Assembly (NCBI GenBank): GCA_029204225.1
Contig: CM055097.1
Location: 372,001 to 436,000 of the forward strand
Source of the DNA: Diphasiastrum complanatum
Taxonomy: Eukaryota; Streptophyta; Lycopodiopsida; Lycopodiales; Lycopodiaceae
Reading direction: 5' to 3'
Length of the DNA: 64,000 nucleotides
Shown: positions 1 to 13,292 of the stretch, one piece after another
Layout: each line of letters starts with the position of its first letter
Position numbering within the stretch: position 1 is the first letter of the stretch
Translations under genes and position numbers: made by a program
Notes under the pieces: model-generated
The model's database searches: none
What the model saw: only the letters and a program-made list of their open reading frames with translations
What the model was told of the DNA's origin: nothing

Positions 1-2162
<2,162 letters not shown>

Positions 2163-2308
2163 CCATGTTTTTGTCTGTTGGCCTGTGCCTCTCTTTCTTG
2201 AAAGTGTGTTGGATTTTCTTCTAGGACATGTGCTACTCAGTGGCCATGAATGCGCCTATCTATCAACTAGAATTGTGGTAGATCCTCTGTTGGCACAATT
2301 TTTCTTTT

Positions 2309-2403
2309 CCCAAGGAAGCACTCAAAAATCAATCCCTCAATGGTTACTTGCTTTCATACAAAGAAAAATTTCACAACACCCTTCCACACAAAGTTAGAGG
2401 CTC
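2309..2403 (+). repeat. Dispersed repeat, inverted partner at 47.4 kb
   Basis: About 95 bp here match the reverse complement of 47368-47463 with a few substitutions, starting near CCAAGGAAGCACTC and ending near GTTAGAGGCTCA. No coding content is recognised. Confidence 0.8.
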
Positions 2404-3682
2404 ACTACACTCACACCATAGTTTTTTAGAATAGATTTCACCAAAGAACTTGACGGCATTCACTACAAAGAGAGTAAAGAGCATGGGGGCGAGGGTGAAA
2501 GATGAACAAAAACCAAAAAAAATTGAATGTGTTTGATTTCCACCTCCTTTTATAGTGAAATGAGAGATCCCCTTCAATTTGCCATTGGCCCACAACTTTG
2601 TTTTGCCCTTCATGTACTTTTTGCCATGTGTCTTGGTTTTCTGAGCCCCTTTTTCTTTTTGATACCTTCACCCTTTTTTTCCTCATGATGTCACTTTTTC
2701 ACCTTCCCTCTTCATGATGGTTACTTTTGCACTTTCTCCATTGACTCCATGACAAATGGCTGAAAGATGGATTTTATTAAATTCTTCCAATGATTGTCAA
2801 CCTTTCATTTTGTGACACATGGTTTGTGTAGGCACATGGCCTATTTGAGAGGTTTTCTAAAGGGCTAGCAAGGCTACCATGGCTATTAATTGCTAGTACT
2901 TGTCTAGTAGGCTATTGACACTTCAATGAAGAGTGAAGTTTTTGTTGCAAGTCTGAATTTCTCTTTGAAAAGTTTGCTAGGGTCAAGGTTGATGGGTATT
3001 TTTGGCCTCAAATTATAGTTTCTGTTTGTCAGTCTTTCTAGTCAATTATTGCCTTGGCGATGAATTCTTGCATGTTCAAGTTGTAATACTTTCATTTCTC
3101 GATTATTTGCATCACAATTCATGGTGACCACTTCCTTTCCCTTATTGCATCTCTCAGTGTTTTGTTATTAGGTAGTGTTACGTCAATTTATCTCGGTCTT
3201 TTGCCACTGACAGCTCAATCAATGCAATTTTAGATATCCAACTTGCCGATTCTTCCCGCATGGCCAATCCCAGACCAAAACTGACCGTCTTTGAAAAGAA
3301 AAGAAATTTTTGTCTTAGTATATTTTTTTTTGAGTACATCAAAATGGTGCTTGGCGATGCTAGCATTTTTAAAACTTATGCTAGTCACATTTAGGTGGGC
3401 TAGGACCTATTTCTAGGTAAACCGGTATTTTCTTGCTTGTCTCACAAAAATTGACACTCGTCAAATTTTTAGATGGTGCCTAAAATCTATCTAAAAGCAT
3501 ATCTGATGACTCTTAATAGAGCCTTCTAGTGGATAATTCCAAGATTTGCCATATATTGGCTCAAAGAGTTGATAACATATTCAAGATTGGGCATGGTGGA
3601 GATCATTGCATATATGAGGATGCAATAATTGACTGATATGGATATCCCTTCATTTCTTCATTCTCATCTTTGGTTTGAGGGC
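2404..3682. other. Intergenic stretch, nothing recognised
   Basis: AT-rich DNA with no protein domain, structural RNA or repeat boundary that I can support. Confidence 0.5.
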
Positions 3683-3974
3683 ATTGCTCTTTCGATAGTT
3701 TAAGACCCGGATCCATAGGGAAATTTACAAGCTTGCAATTCATAAAATTGAATTTAGAAAGCATGTTAAAGATATAACTCTACTGAGTAATGTTCAGTAG
3801 CTTCTTGTTTCTGTGTCTATGGATTTTGATTGCTCTTTCGATAGTTTAAGACCCGAATCCATAGGAGAATGTACAAGCTTGCTATTGATAAAGTTGAATT
3901 TAGAAAGCATGTTAGAGATATAACTCTACTGAGTAATGTTTAGTAGCTTCTTGTTTCTGTGTCTATGGATTTGG
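3683..3974. repeat. Tandem duplication, 146-bp unit, two copies
   Basis: The unit beginning ATTGCTCTTTCGATAG occurs at 3683 and again at 3829 with roughly ten differences. It overlaps the downstream end of the minus-strand Copia RT fossil, so the duplication probably arose inside that dead element. Confidence 0.9.
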
Positions 3975-4700
3975 ATCCTCAGACAATAATGAGCTTCTCC
4001 TACGTTTGTCACTTTGAATTCTTGGGATAACATCCTCTTGGTATCATTTGTCAATTCGATATTATTGATGAATAACCATGTATCATCAACATATAGCGTG
4101 ATGATGATAAAAAATTGCCGAATGGACTTGAAATAGCCATTGCAATCTGCAAAGCTTGGTTTGAATCCTTGTTTGATAGGAAATAGTTGATTCAATGAAA
4201 CCATGCTCTCAAACATTATTTCAAGCCATACAACACTTTATGAAGTTTACATACTTGATGTTCTTTTCAATTGAGCACATAGCCTTCTAGTTGGATCGTA
4301 TAGATGTCCTCTTTAATAACTCTAGTGCGGAATGCTATTTGTACATCTAATTGATGTACCTCAAGCTTGGCTATAACATCATAAGATAGTAGTGATCAGA
4401 TAGAAGAGTGCTTGACTATCAAGTTGAATGTTTCAAAGTAGTCAATATTGGGAATTTGCTAAAATCCCCTTGTCACTAGTTGAGCCTTCCTTCTATCGAT
4501 ACTACCATATGCCTTGTACTTGATCTTGAAGATCCATTTGCAGTCGATCATGATATTTTTGCCTATAGAAAACTTAGTAATAGTCCAAGTGTTGTTTTTG
4601 ATTTGTATTCTTTATCCATAGCTTCCTTTCGGACATCCAAATCAGCATGTTGAGTGCTTCTTCAACTGTGGTTGGCTCCTGTGAAAGATAGTGAGCATAC
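3926..4700 (-). pseudogene. Copia reverse transcriptase fossil
   Basis: Minus-strand translation shows the Ty1/Copia RT in several frames: a YVDD catalytic box around 4085-4100, followed by a TNVGEAHYCL-like segment, and upstream pieces resembling the WIFKIKY and DYFETF motifs typical of Copia RT. Stops and frameshifts break every domain. No LTRs, integrase or gag are attached, so this is a truncated relic. The assignment to Copia rests on the family-specific order and wording of the RT motifs. Confidence 0.8.
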
Positions 4701-4882
4701 TCAACAGTGAATTTTACAGACTGGGTTCAAATACTTGATGATCTTCTGGGAGGTGCTACTGGCTACGAAATTCAATTTTGTATCGACTGCTTTTGAGTTG
4801 TAGCTGGAAAAATATACCATTAATGAAATAATAATAATAATAATTTTGATTAGCTAGCTGTTGTATATAGTACCCTCTATAA

Positions 4883-5310
4883 ATGAAAATCGCACAAATA
4901 GAGACCACGTACATCCTGTCAGTTGACAGTGCTTGCAAGAATCAAACAAAAAAAGGCGCTATAGGAGCCGTACTAAGAAACCCTGAGGAGACAAAAATAG
5001 CCAACCTAGGAGTATACTTAGGAGATTACTTTCCAACAATACAAATGAGTACAAAAGCCTTATTTTGGGATTACAAATGACACTTAGAATGGGAGATGAT
5101 ATACCACCTGAGAATCATTGGAGATTCAAAATTTCTTATTCAAGGAATGACCATAGAATACCAAATCAGATACAAGATATTAAAGGCCCATGATTTGGCA
5201 ATACAAGGTCTGGTGCAACCACTCCCTAAAGTAGAATGGATGCATGTCCCTAGAGCTGAAAATTTCTGAGCAGATCAACTAGCAAATATAGCATATTGTC
5301 ATGATCGTCG
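4883..5310 (+). pseudogene. RNase H-like domain fossil (RVT_3 type)
   Basis: The plus strand encodes a D-x-A-C-K segment, then GAVLRNP, then after a stop GDSKFLIQG and finally VPRAEN followed by AD.LAN. These match in order the blocks of the plant RNase H-like domain found in non-LTR retrotransposons and in some host proteins. The usual NxAE segment is eroded, and stops at 5078 and about 5270 disrupt the frame. The domain assignment is by motif recognition; the parent element is unknown. Confidence 0.6.
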
Positions 5311-6714
5311 ACAATAGAACTTTGGGTGTTGCTTAAGAAAGAAACCCTATACGGGATCCGGTGAATCAAGAAACTCATACAACTAGTATAAAAGAAAACC
5401 CTCACATTCTAGAACAATTGCAACATTTAATGAGCCGAGAATTTGCTATGACTTGTTTCATGTGCTACTATAGTGACATTGCACATGGCTTGATGCACTC
5501 CCCTTGATATAAAAAGAAAAACAACCATTGATCCACCTACTTGCTTAAAATTGGGATTGATCAATCAAAATGGATGAGGCAGGGCCATCCAAGCAATTCA
5601 TGCCCGACAAAAATGCGCTAGTAGTTCTGCTATCTAAGGAAAGTAAACAATCCAAAAAGGATTGGTAGACACACAAAGAAGAAATCCGTAGACTGAAGAA
5701 TCTGGATGTCGCACATAAAAATGAGATATACAATTTAACAAAGTAAGGAAATATTTTCAGATCAAAATTCTTCAAACAATTTGATTCCTACATCCTATAC
5801 ATACCTCTAGTAAAATTTTCCCTCAGCCATTACTCCTTTGAGCTCCAACCATTAATTCAAGATCAACCACGGTTCAGGTGGCCCCTAATTCTAGGATCTT
5901 TTGACTCTTATACAGAAGCTTGTGATAGTCTAAACATATTTTTAGTAATGGTAGGGCATCACAAAGTGAAATAGTTCGACTGGTTGGTCATTATGCAAAT
6001 TAGCTACAAAAGTGGTCATCAAGCCTACGAAGATAAAGCTAAGCAAATAGTGGTATAACCCAAACGAACTTATGGAAACAAGGGCCGATCTTGTGCTCTA
6101 CTTTTGAGATAAGACATCCAAAGAGCAGAAAACATTGAACAAAATGTTCCTATTCCACTTCTTGGAGGGGGCTAATGAGATACTTATTGACAAAAATACC
6201 CCTACAACCTATTGTGGAGAAGAGACCAAGACGCCACAAACTGACATGTGAAAAAGTGTCTTTACCAAAAATAAAACTATAATAAATATTACAAAATAAT
6301 AAAAAAAGAGTTTTATCCTAATCAGATCTGGTTGTATTTGTGAGGTATTGATTAAGTGGATAGATTTTTTCAAATAGTAGGAATGGATTTATCTCATTTG
6401 CTTACTCTGACATTTGTCTAGCTGATTGAGTGGGTTTAAGATCTAAGAGACTTGACACTAGGAATGGGTCGCACTGGTTTGGTTATCAAAGTTTATATCT
6501 AGGTCACTGAACATCTTCATAAATCGTACTTTGAGTGGAACTTTATATCTAGGGAGAAGAAAAGATAATAGAAGCTCAAATGAATAGTAGTAGGCATGAT
6601 TTTGGAGTGTTCTTAGTGATTTGGCGCTTATCTATAGGCATTCAGTCAGTTCACAAACCCTTACCATTGATCGGATCTTAGAGGAACAGGATCAATAAGT
6701 GTCAAAGTGACTTA
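5311..6714. other. Unrecognised decayed sequence
   Basis: A broken plus-strand frame from about 5570 to 6120, starting MDEAGPSKQF, has uninterrupted stretches of 20-60 codons separated by stops. It could be the remnant of an element protein, but I recognise no domain. The remainder is AT-rich and featureless. Confidence 0.35.
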
Positions 6715-6824
6715 ATGAGAAACAACATTGAAGTGTTTTGTTATCACCAACGGGCACTATTATCATATATATTTTGTCAACTTTTGAAGTTAAGTATTTT
6801 TCATTTTTTAATGACTTGGGACAA
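6715..6824 (-). repeat. Duplicate of the tetraspanin downstream flank, part 1
   Basis: Matches 49025-49130 closely, for example CACTATTATCAT followed by TTTTGTCAACTTTTGAAG in both. With 7667-8404 it forms a broken second copy of the region downstream of the tetraspanin gene at 50 kb. Confidence 0.8.
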
Positions 6825-7666
6825 TGTTGGATTTATTCCCTCTAGCTCTCCTAAATCCCATTTTAATCAACCTCCATTCATGCTGCATATTTACTAACAT
6901 TGTCACGCAATCTGCATATTTACACGCAAATTTGCATAGACGAAGAAAAGGCGAAAGAATCGTGACACTGTGTTTTTACACACGCTATGGTGACAGGCGA
7001 AGTGGACACTATCTTACAGAACGCCAAGGTGCCCTAAAAGCAAAGGCACCCTATAAATCTGATCCTAAGGCTGTTCGTAAGAGTGACGCACTTTTTGCAT
7101 CATCACCAACATTCACTTCAACACTGGTTGACGTCGCACCCTTTTTACGCTCATCCCATGCAGTTGCGCTAACGGATTGGACAACGATTTCAGCCACCCA
7201 CGATTTCCTACAAACAGCACATCCACTCTGTACTTTCACATCTGCACACTTGTAATATTATGTAACATATATATACTGGACACCATTCGTGTAATTGATG
7301 ATGAAGAGAGCAAAAGAAGATGACATAAACGAAGTACATGCCTTGAGCATTGATTTTTCATTTTGTTAGAATTAAGGTTTAATTCCTTTTTACAGACTGA
7401 AATAAGCTTTGTAGAGCACGCGGTTTCGTCCGCTATTGTATTGTGCTCTACTGCATTATTGACATGTATACATGATATACGTAATCTGATACAGTTCATT
7501 GTTCTGCGTTCAGAAATATGTTAATATTGCTATGCTTATCTTTCATTCTGTCTGATCTTTCTAGGTGTTCTTACTGATAATAGATGATTAACATTTAGTC
7601 TTGACTTTCGCGGATCATTTGCGACTAATTATCAGTCGAGCACAGTCTAGCTCTTCACGAATATGT
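6825..7666. mobile_element. Insert inside the duplicate, possibly a solo LTR
   Basis: These ~840 bp have no counterpart in the 49-kb copy and interrupt the duplicated segment. The left edge reads TGTTGGATTT, a typical Copia LTR start; a TATA-like CCTATAAATC lies near 7050, and the sequence is more CpG-rich than its surroundings. I could not find a matching CA end or target duplication, so the LTR call is tentative. Confidence 0.4.
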
Positions 7667-8404
7667 GACCATATTTTTTCCTTGCATCCAAATGATAATA
7701 ACAAGTGAAAAGCTTTGAACTTCATGCATGTACATCTCATACTTGTCATAGTAGCTTTGCATCTTTCATAGTTTTCCTTATCTCATTAAGCTTGTTGTAT
7801 GGTGGAGTTTGAGTTTGAAAAAGCAGCTTTTGGCTTAAAATTTCACAATGGATGCAAAAAGAAAAACAAAATATTTCGCCTCACTCTATAATTACATAGA
7901 ATAAAACCTTCTTTTGGGATGATCTGAGTGGCAAAAGATACTTCTCCACTCAAAACACCCCCTTGTTGCTAGAGTTATCTCCACACCAAACTGGAATGAT
8001 GCAGGAAGGCTAAATCCAAGCTTCAAACTTATGAAACACCAAACTAGAAGGATAACGAAAGGCTGCATTCAAGCTTCAGACTTATGTGTAAGGAGAAACA
8101 AGTTGATCTTTTATCTTAAAACACCACTAGCTTAAGTAGTATCTTGAGGTTTTATATTCCCATACTTTAGATCATTGCTCCTTCAGGAACGATTCAGGTA
8201 TAATTTTTCCTATAGCCTGTGTAATAGCCTTCTCTTCAAGAGTTGCGGAAGGCAGCACAGCCTAGGGAATATATGATGATGAGAATGATCAGCACAATGC
8301 TATTTAGGATTGCAACTATTCGCCAATCATGTTTTAAGTTTTGAAGCACTCATGCCCTATAGGAATCGCAATTGAAGTAGAGCTGGGTTTGATCGTTGCT
8401 CCAC
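7667..8404 (-). pseudogene. Truncated tetraspanin pseudogene with 3' flank
   Basis: This segment matches 49445-50225 along its whole length. It holds the 3' flank and, at about 8190-8404, the last ~65 codons of the tetraspanin (end of the second extracellular loop, fourth membrane span, tail ending YRKNYT). The copy has in-frame stops (RAG and RRE regions) and two cysteines of the loop changed to tyrosine, so it is non-functional. It stops abruptly at a junction with a Copia RNase H fragment. The parent gene is the intact tetraspanin at 50011-50956. Confidence 0.9.
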
Positions 8405-8545
8405 CTTTGATAGGGCCTCTGTGAAGTAATCTACTGCCATTGATTCTGTCCTGTAGTAGACTAATGATACCTCCTTGCTTTGCACTTTCTCTCTTAAATA
8501 ATGATATCTGATTTTGATATGCTTGCTTTGTGAATGAAACCTTGG
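8405..8545 (-). pseudogene. Copia RNase H C-terminal fragment
   Basis: The minus strand encodes NPRFHSQSKHIKIRYHYLRE and then a TEALSK end, the C-terminal block of Copia RNase H. A close relative sits at about 42990-43130 on the plus strand. Directly after the ALSK codons the reading passes into the tetraspanin pseudogene on the same strand, giving a chimeric junction near 8404. Confidence 0.85.
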
Positions 8546-8790
<245 letters not shown>

Positions 8791-8949
8791 ACACTACAAC
8801 ACCCGTTGCGATTTGCGACGTGAATCGTGAGCTTAATTTTTTTCAAAAAAACATGTCACAATGAGAATGTGGGATTCTGACATCTTCAGAACATGTTGGA
8901 ATCTGACAGCTACAGAATGCCGACCTCCCGGGCACTCAGTTGGATTGCC

Positions 8950-9042
8950 GGACGTCGAATTCCGACGTCCCACTTGGACATCACATTCCATCGTCCGCGT
9001 CCAACATGGCGGATCCGATGTGGACGTCGCATTCCGACGTCC
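8950..9042. repeat. CpG-rich palindromic subterminal motifs
   Basis: GGACGTCG-AATTC-CGACGTCC at 8950-8970 and GGACGTCG-CATTC-CGACGTCC at 9022-9042 are 8-bp inverted repeats with a 5-bp centre. A degenerate copy lies at about 8976-8997 and half-copies at about 9138-9176. In CACTA elements subterminal repeats of this kind bind transposase; that role here is inferred. Confidence 0.75.
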
Positions 9043-9387
9043 CAGCAACACATTGAAATCCGCTGTTTGTTGCAAAAAAAATTTCAGGGAACAGCCCAAA
9101 AATGCCCAATGTCCCTTTGACGTGCGACATATAAAGGGACATCGGAATCGTTTGTGTGTTTGAATCCGATGTCTCGGATTAGGTAAAAATAAATAAAAAA
9201 TGCATAAAAAATAGCACGCATATTTTTTCAGTTTATTCTTGGAGTTGTGTTCTTGGAGAGGCGCTAGTCTTGGATTGCTTTTAAGACAACATTGAAGGAT
9301 TGCATTCGACATTTGGATCAAGTAACAAGCATGAGGTACTTTCACATTATGAATTGCAATATCTTATTGTATTATTTTTTGAAAATT

Positions 9388-9590
9388 CCTAGTTAGTTAA
9401 GAGATTGCACATTTTGGAATAGGACATTGCTCATATTTCAAAATCCAACATACAAAGTTTCCTAGTTAGTTAAGACATTGCACATCTTGGAATAGAACAT
9501 TGCTCATATTTCAAAATCCAACATACAGAGTTTCACAATTCCTAGTTAGTTAGGACATTGCACGTCTTGGAATAGGACATTGCTCATCAA
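9388..9590. repeat. Tandem repeat, 73-80 bp unit, about 2.7 copies
   Basis: Units beginning CCTAGTTAGTTA start at 9388, 9461 and 9541 and share GACATTGCAC and GGAATAG blocks. The repeat lies inside the CACTA-like segment. Confidence 0.9.
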
Positions 9591-9699
9591 TTGCAATAAT
9601 ATATATATTGAAAGTGTATATCAATGTATCACAAAATCGCTGCTTTTGCAGTCTTTCTAACTTACGATCAACAAACTAAAATTATTTTTAAAACCTAAT

Positions 9700-10532
9700 C
9701 TACTCGTCGTCGTCTTGACATCCGCTCTACATGAAAACGAGCAAACAAGAAACATTAGTATTTAATCCTTGATCATACTAGTGGTTAAGAGTGGACACAT
9801 ATGCGTGTTACATTAATAATGGTTAAGAGTGGACACATATGTGTTTTACATTAATAATATACGAAGAATATAAAATTTAAATCTTTCAAAAGAACTTACA
9901 CATGGAGGATGACCCTCACTCTTCAATTTATCGATAATGCCTTGTATGATTCCCTGAAGGCAAAGTTGTACTCTTCCTTGGTTGGTAGACGTCCATAGTC
10001 TGCCAACTATCCATTCAATCTAAGTTGGAATTAGTTTAGGGCTAGGTTAGAGCAACTAGTCATAATGCATGTTAGAAAAAAGAAATCATATGAAATCAAA
10101 GACAAACTATAAGAGTAGTTTAGATTTACTTACCATGCTTGCTTGCAAGCCCGCCTTTCCACTCAAGCCCAACTTAGGGTTGCCTATTCCATGCATCCTA
10201 GTGCCCACGACACCCATGACATCTCTTTGAATCTTGTATTTATCTGGTGTTTTTTCATCACTTTTTACATTGTTCTAATCTGACCTTGAACACCAGTGGG
10301 GTTTGGATTGCCCGTTCCTATAAGCTTGTCGTGTTGTATCACGATGATGTCTTATCCACAAGTTCATATGCTTATGGATTTCCTTCAAGTTGAATTTCTC
10401 ATTTTGTGGGAATTTGTCACGAAGGGTACCAACAACCTGGCGTTTAAGTTTATTAGATTGTTTGGACCATTTCGTAAACAATCTATTGCCAAAATGGTGT
10501 TGGCACAAAGAATACAATCGGTACATAACCAC
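9700..10532 (-). pseudogene. Three-exon gene of the CACTA-like element, 5'-truncated
   Basis: The minus-strand frame from 10532 runs through basic text (FPQNEKFNLKEIHKHMNLW, then IRHHRDTTRQ) to a TAG at 10275-10277, then continues open to ATG|GTAAGT at 10134/10133. Exon 2 (10019-9900, 40 codons, fully open) starts after CTTAG and ends at TGT|GTAAGT; exon 3 (9726-9700) starts after ATGTAG and ends SGCQDDDE-stop. All three exons join in phase 0, which is strong evidence for a real spliced gene. I do not recognise the family with certainty; the position suggests an En/Spm accessory protein. The 5' end is lost at the Copia LTR (10579), and one stop looks like CAG mutated to TAG. Confidence 0.6.
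9782..9857. repeat. Tandem repeat, 38-bp unit, two copies
   Basis: TGGTTAAGAGTGGACACATA occurs at 9782 and 9820. The pair lies within the last intron of the gene on the opposite strand. Confidence 0.9.
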
Positions 10533-10578
10533 CCCCCCTTTACGGTTGGCAATAACGTTCTCTTGTGAAGAAACAAAA

Positions 10579-11520
10579 TGTTTCTATTACCAAAGCTTTG
10601 CTAGCTTTCAGCCCTCTGCCTAACGAAAAATTTTGCAAACACAAAAGTCAAAGGATACAAAGGACACGACACAAAAATATTCGCGAACACCCACGAGAAG
10701 ACACAAGCACAAAAGATTCGCGAAAGAGAATCTTTTGTGACACAGCAGGAGAAAGTCAGACTACGAGAAGGTCAAACGACTCAAAAATTGTCGAGACACT
10801 CTTCTCTACCCGCACGCCCCAAGAAGGACCATCAAGATCATGCAAGTACCCAAAAGTACACATATCTGATCTGATAACATGACATCAGCAGATACACTTT
10901 AGGTTGTGGCTAATGCGCCACTCTTGTAACTTCGTGATTAGTTGTAGATGTTTAATTGCTCTAATCTAGAAAGTTACAAGAGGCGATATATACTTACTGG
11001 ATGATACTTGATAAAAAAAAAAACATAGAGACATACATGAAATAGTCTGAAGCTAGTAAGCAAGAAGACGAAAATACAAAATACATGTCTGCCTGCGTGC
11101 GAGATAATTCTGTCTAGGATCTAAAGATCCAATAGTCCACTAGTAAGCGATACAATCACTCATGAGAGAACTGTATTTCTCTCATGCCAACACATTGTGT
11201 GGATCTGCATGCAGTGCTTGAAGAATCAGAGAAAGATCAATAGATGATTTTCTTGTCTTGTCTGATCTCGAACGTAAATTAGTCTACTGTTATTTGTGTA
11301 TCTGATTTCTCTTGTTCATTTAATTCCACACCTCTTTTTGAATTTCATTGAATGCTACATTATTTTGTTTTTCATAGTACAACAATGTCTGTCTACATTC
11401 TGGAGGACTGTAAGAATGATGCAGCTGGCAGTGACCAGCAGTCATATCTGAACTCCATCCAAATTATTTCCTTTCGCGATTCTTACGTGACTGCGACGAC
11501 CATTTTATAGAGGTCATCAA
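10579..11520 (+). repeat. 5' LTR of the 10.6-16.35 kb Copia element
   Basis: Starts TGTTTCTATTACC, as does the 3' LTR at 15471, and aligns to it through AACTCCATC at 11459. The last ~60 bp (to GGTCATCAA, just before the primer-binding site) have no match at the 3' LTR. It contains TTCGCGAA-type words and a 12-bp inverted repeat at 10708-10739. Confidence 0.85.
10708..10739. repeat. Hairpin within the LTR
   Basis: A perfect 12-bp inverted repeat (CACAAAAGATTC / GAATCTTTTGTG) has an 8-bp loop. The other LTR keeps the hairpin at 15600-15631 with different arm sequences and one mismatch. Confidence 0.85.
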
Positions 11521-11533
11521 TGGTATCAGAGCC
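11521..11533 (+). other. Primer-binding site
   Basis: TGGTATCAGAGCC is complementary to the 3' end of plant initiator-Met tRNA and is the usual Copia primer-binding site. Its position suggests the 5' LTR ends at about 11518-11520. Confidence 0.85.
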
Positions 11534-11630
11534 TACCTTGTCATAATCTGACATAGCCAAAGGCTATCAGATCCAGGAGGCCAAGCATTCAAACGATCAA
11601 CCATCAACAAGTGAACAAACATCAGAAGCA

Positions 11631-12309
11631 ATGGCTTCAATCATTAGCATACAAAACAAGATTTGTACAATTCTAGATTCTTCAGGATCTAAATTTCTAG
11701 CCTGGAAAGTTAAGACATCGTTGATACTCAAGGGAGAAGGCTTATTCCCTTGGGTGGATGGCACAGAAGAAATGCCTACAACATCGGACAAAGAGCTACG
11801 CGAGTGGAGGGAGAAAATTGACAAGGCAGTAGCCTTGCTATCTTCATCCATCGAAGATAGTCTCACGCTTGACCTTGCTATACTCTCCAAAGATAAGGAG
11901 ATGTGGGATACACTGCTCACAAGATTTCAGACGAAATCAAGAAGTCAAATAATAATGTTGGAAGATCAGCTGACAAATCTATAGTGGGATGGGAAAGACA
12001 CACTTCTTTTGTAAGGAAGATGAATGATCTGTTTCTATCACTACATAACTCTGGAGCGGAGAATGTAGTGTCATCCGAGAAGCAGCTCACTTACATGCTG
12101 AGAGCCTTATCCAGATCTTTCCAGACAACCAGAACCTTGCTCGCGAAAGATCCCACCATGACCCTCGAAAAGGCAATTATCGAGATTTGAGAGAAAGTCG
12201 AGGCGAGAGAACACCTTGATCACAATGATGGTTCTGACCAGGCCCTAAACGGCAACAAAGAAAAATCCAAGAAACAATCCAAGCCTAAGAGGGAGTCAAA
12301 TCAGATGTA
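11631..12309 (+). pseudogene. Copia gag, N-terminal part
   Basis: Two overlapping frames (from 11631 and to 12187) carry the UBN2-type gag of Copia elements: the FLAWKVKT segment near the start, WDTLLTRFQ, and later YMLRALSRSF. A frameshift lies near 11940 and a TGA at 12188. Gag would form the virus-like particle shell. The nucleic-acid-binding C-terminus is not downstream on this strand; it lies inverted within 12311-13287. Confidence 0.85.
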
Positions 12310-12310
12310 G

Positions 12311-13287
12311 GATCGTGTCATATGTCAGAATGCACTAACTCCAGAATCTTGGTCGTTTTGTAGGAGTCTCTGATAAATGGAGTGCGTGACATCTTACCCT
12401 TCAGACGTGCATCACAGGTGGTCGAACTGGTTGCATTCGAGATGCTGACCCCTGTTATCACTCCATGATGACTTGCTTGATAAAGTGCCATTGAGCTCAT
12501 GTGGCATAGTCTCCCGTGCCACAGAGTGTCTGGGGATTCATCATGAGTCTGATGCATTTGATCTGCAAGCAGGCGTACCTTCAGGTGATATAAATTACCT
12601 TTTCTTCTGCCTTGAGTGACCAGGGTACTGGTATTGGCATCAATCACGTTGCATGCTTCATAAAAAAATGTCACACGCATTCCTGCATCAGCTATTCTTG
12701 CTATAGAAAGCAAGTCTTGCTATAGTGTAGGCACGAACAGAACATCTTCAAGTCGTCTGTCTCTGCCATTAGTATTGAGCCATAGTGAACCAATACCGTT
12801 CACTTGATGTTTGGATCCATCTCCAAGAACTATAAATCTTGAGGGATCAGCACTTCTGAAATCAGACATTATTTGTCTTGATGTCACAAAGTGTGAGGTG
12901 GCTCCTGAATCTAGGATCACCACATGTGTGTCAGATGTAGACGATGCACACATGTCTTCACAGATGTAGACGATCGAACAATTTCTGTTCGATCTTTCTT
13001 TGTCCATTTTTGAGCTCTCAGGCTCCTCGACATAGGATGAACTGTTGTCGTTCTTCTGTTTGCTCTGTGTAGATTTGTTTCTTGGGTTTAGGTGATAGCC
13101 TATGGCTACATGGCCTTTTTTGTGGCAGTGAATACACTCGATCTTTGGATTGAGCCAACACGTATCAACCGTGTGCCCATCTCGTCTACATCTCACGCAA
13201 GTCTTCCTTTCTCCACCTTGTTGCTTTGACCTCCCTTTGCTCTTCGAGCTGTCTTTTCTTGTCTCCTCTGATTGTTTCAATGTGATC
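12311..13287 (-). pseudogene. Inverted Copia block: zinc knuckles, protease, start of integrase
   Basis: Read on the minus strand from 13280, this holds CVRCRRDGHTVDTC and CIHCHKKGH (CCHC zinc knuckles), then VILDSGATSHF (the aspartic protease active site), then from 12713 the GAG-pre-integrase HLCH-like segment (LWHGRLCHMSS) ending LELVHSDI. Both flanks, on the plus strand, hold exactly the parts before (gag) and after (GGSKYYITFIDD of integrase). The block is therefore an internal inversion. GATC lies at both breakpoints (12311-12314 and 13284-13287). One stop separates the two minus-strand frames at about 12714-12722. Confidence 0.9.
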
Positions 13288-13292
13288 TTAGT

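Larger units (their letters stand above)
8792..10578 (+). mobile_element. CACTA-like transposon, left part only
   Basis: The segment begins CACTACAACACCCGTTGCGA directly after the GA array. This matches the terminal CACTA(CAA) of plant En/Spm elements and is followed by CpG-rich subterminal repeats, which are also typical. A spliced gene lies on the minus strand at 9700-10532. The right part is missing: a Copia LTR starts at 10579, and no TTGTAGTG-type end with matching subterminal sequence occurs downstream. The three bases before the terminus (GCA) would be one half of the expected 3-bp target duplication. Confidence 0.6.

Noticed and set aside
6824..7255. 143-codon open frame in the insert at 6.8-7.7 kb
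   Set aside because: No domain, unusual composition, and opposite-strand frames equally open; the region is better explained as LTR-like noncoding DNA.
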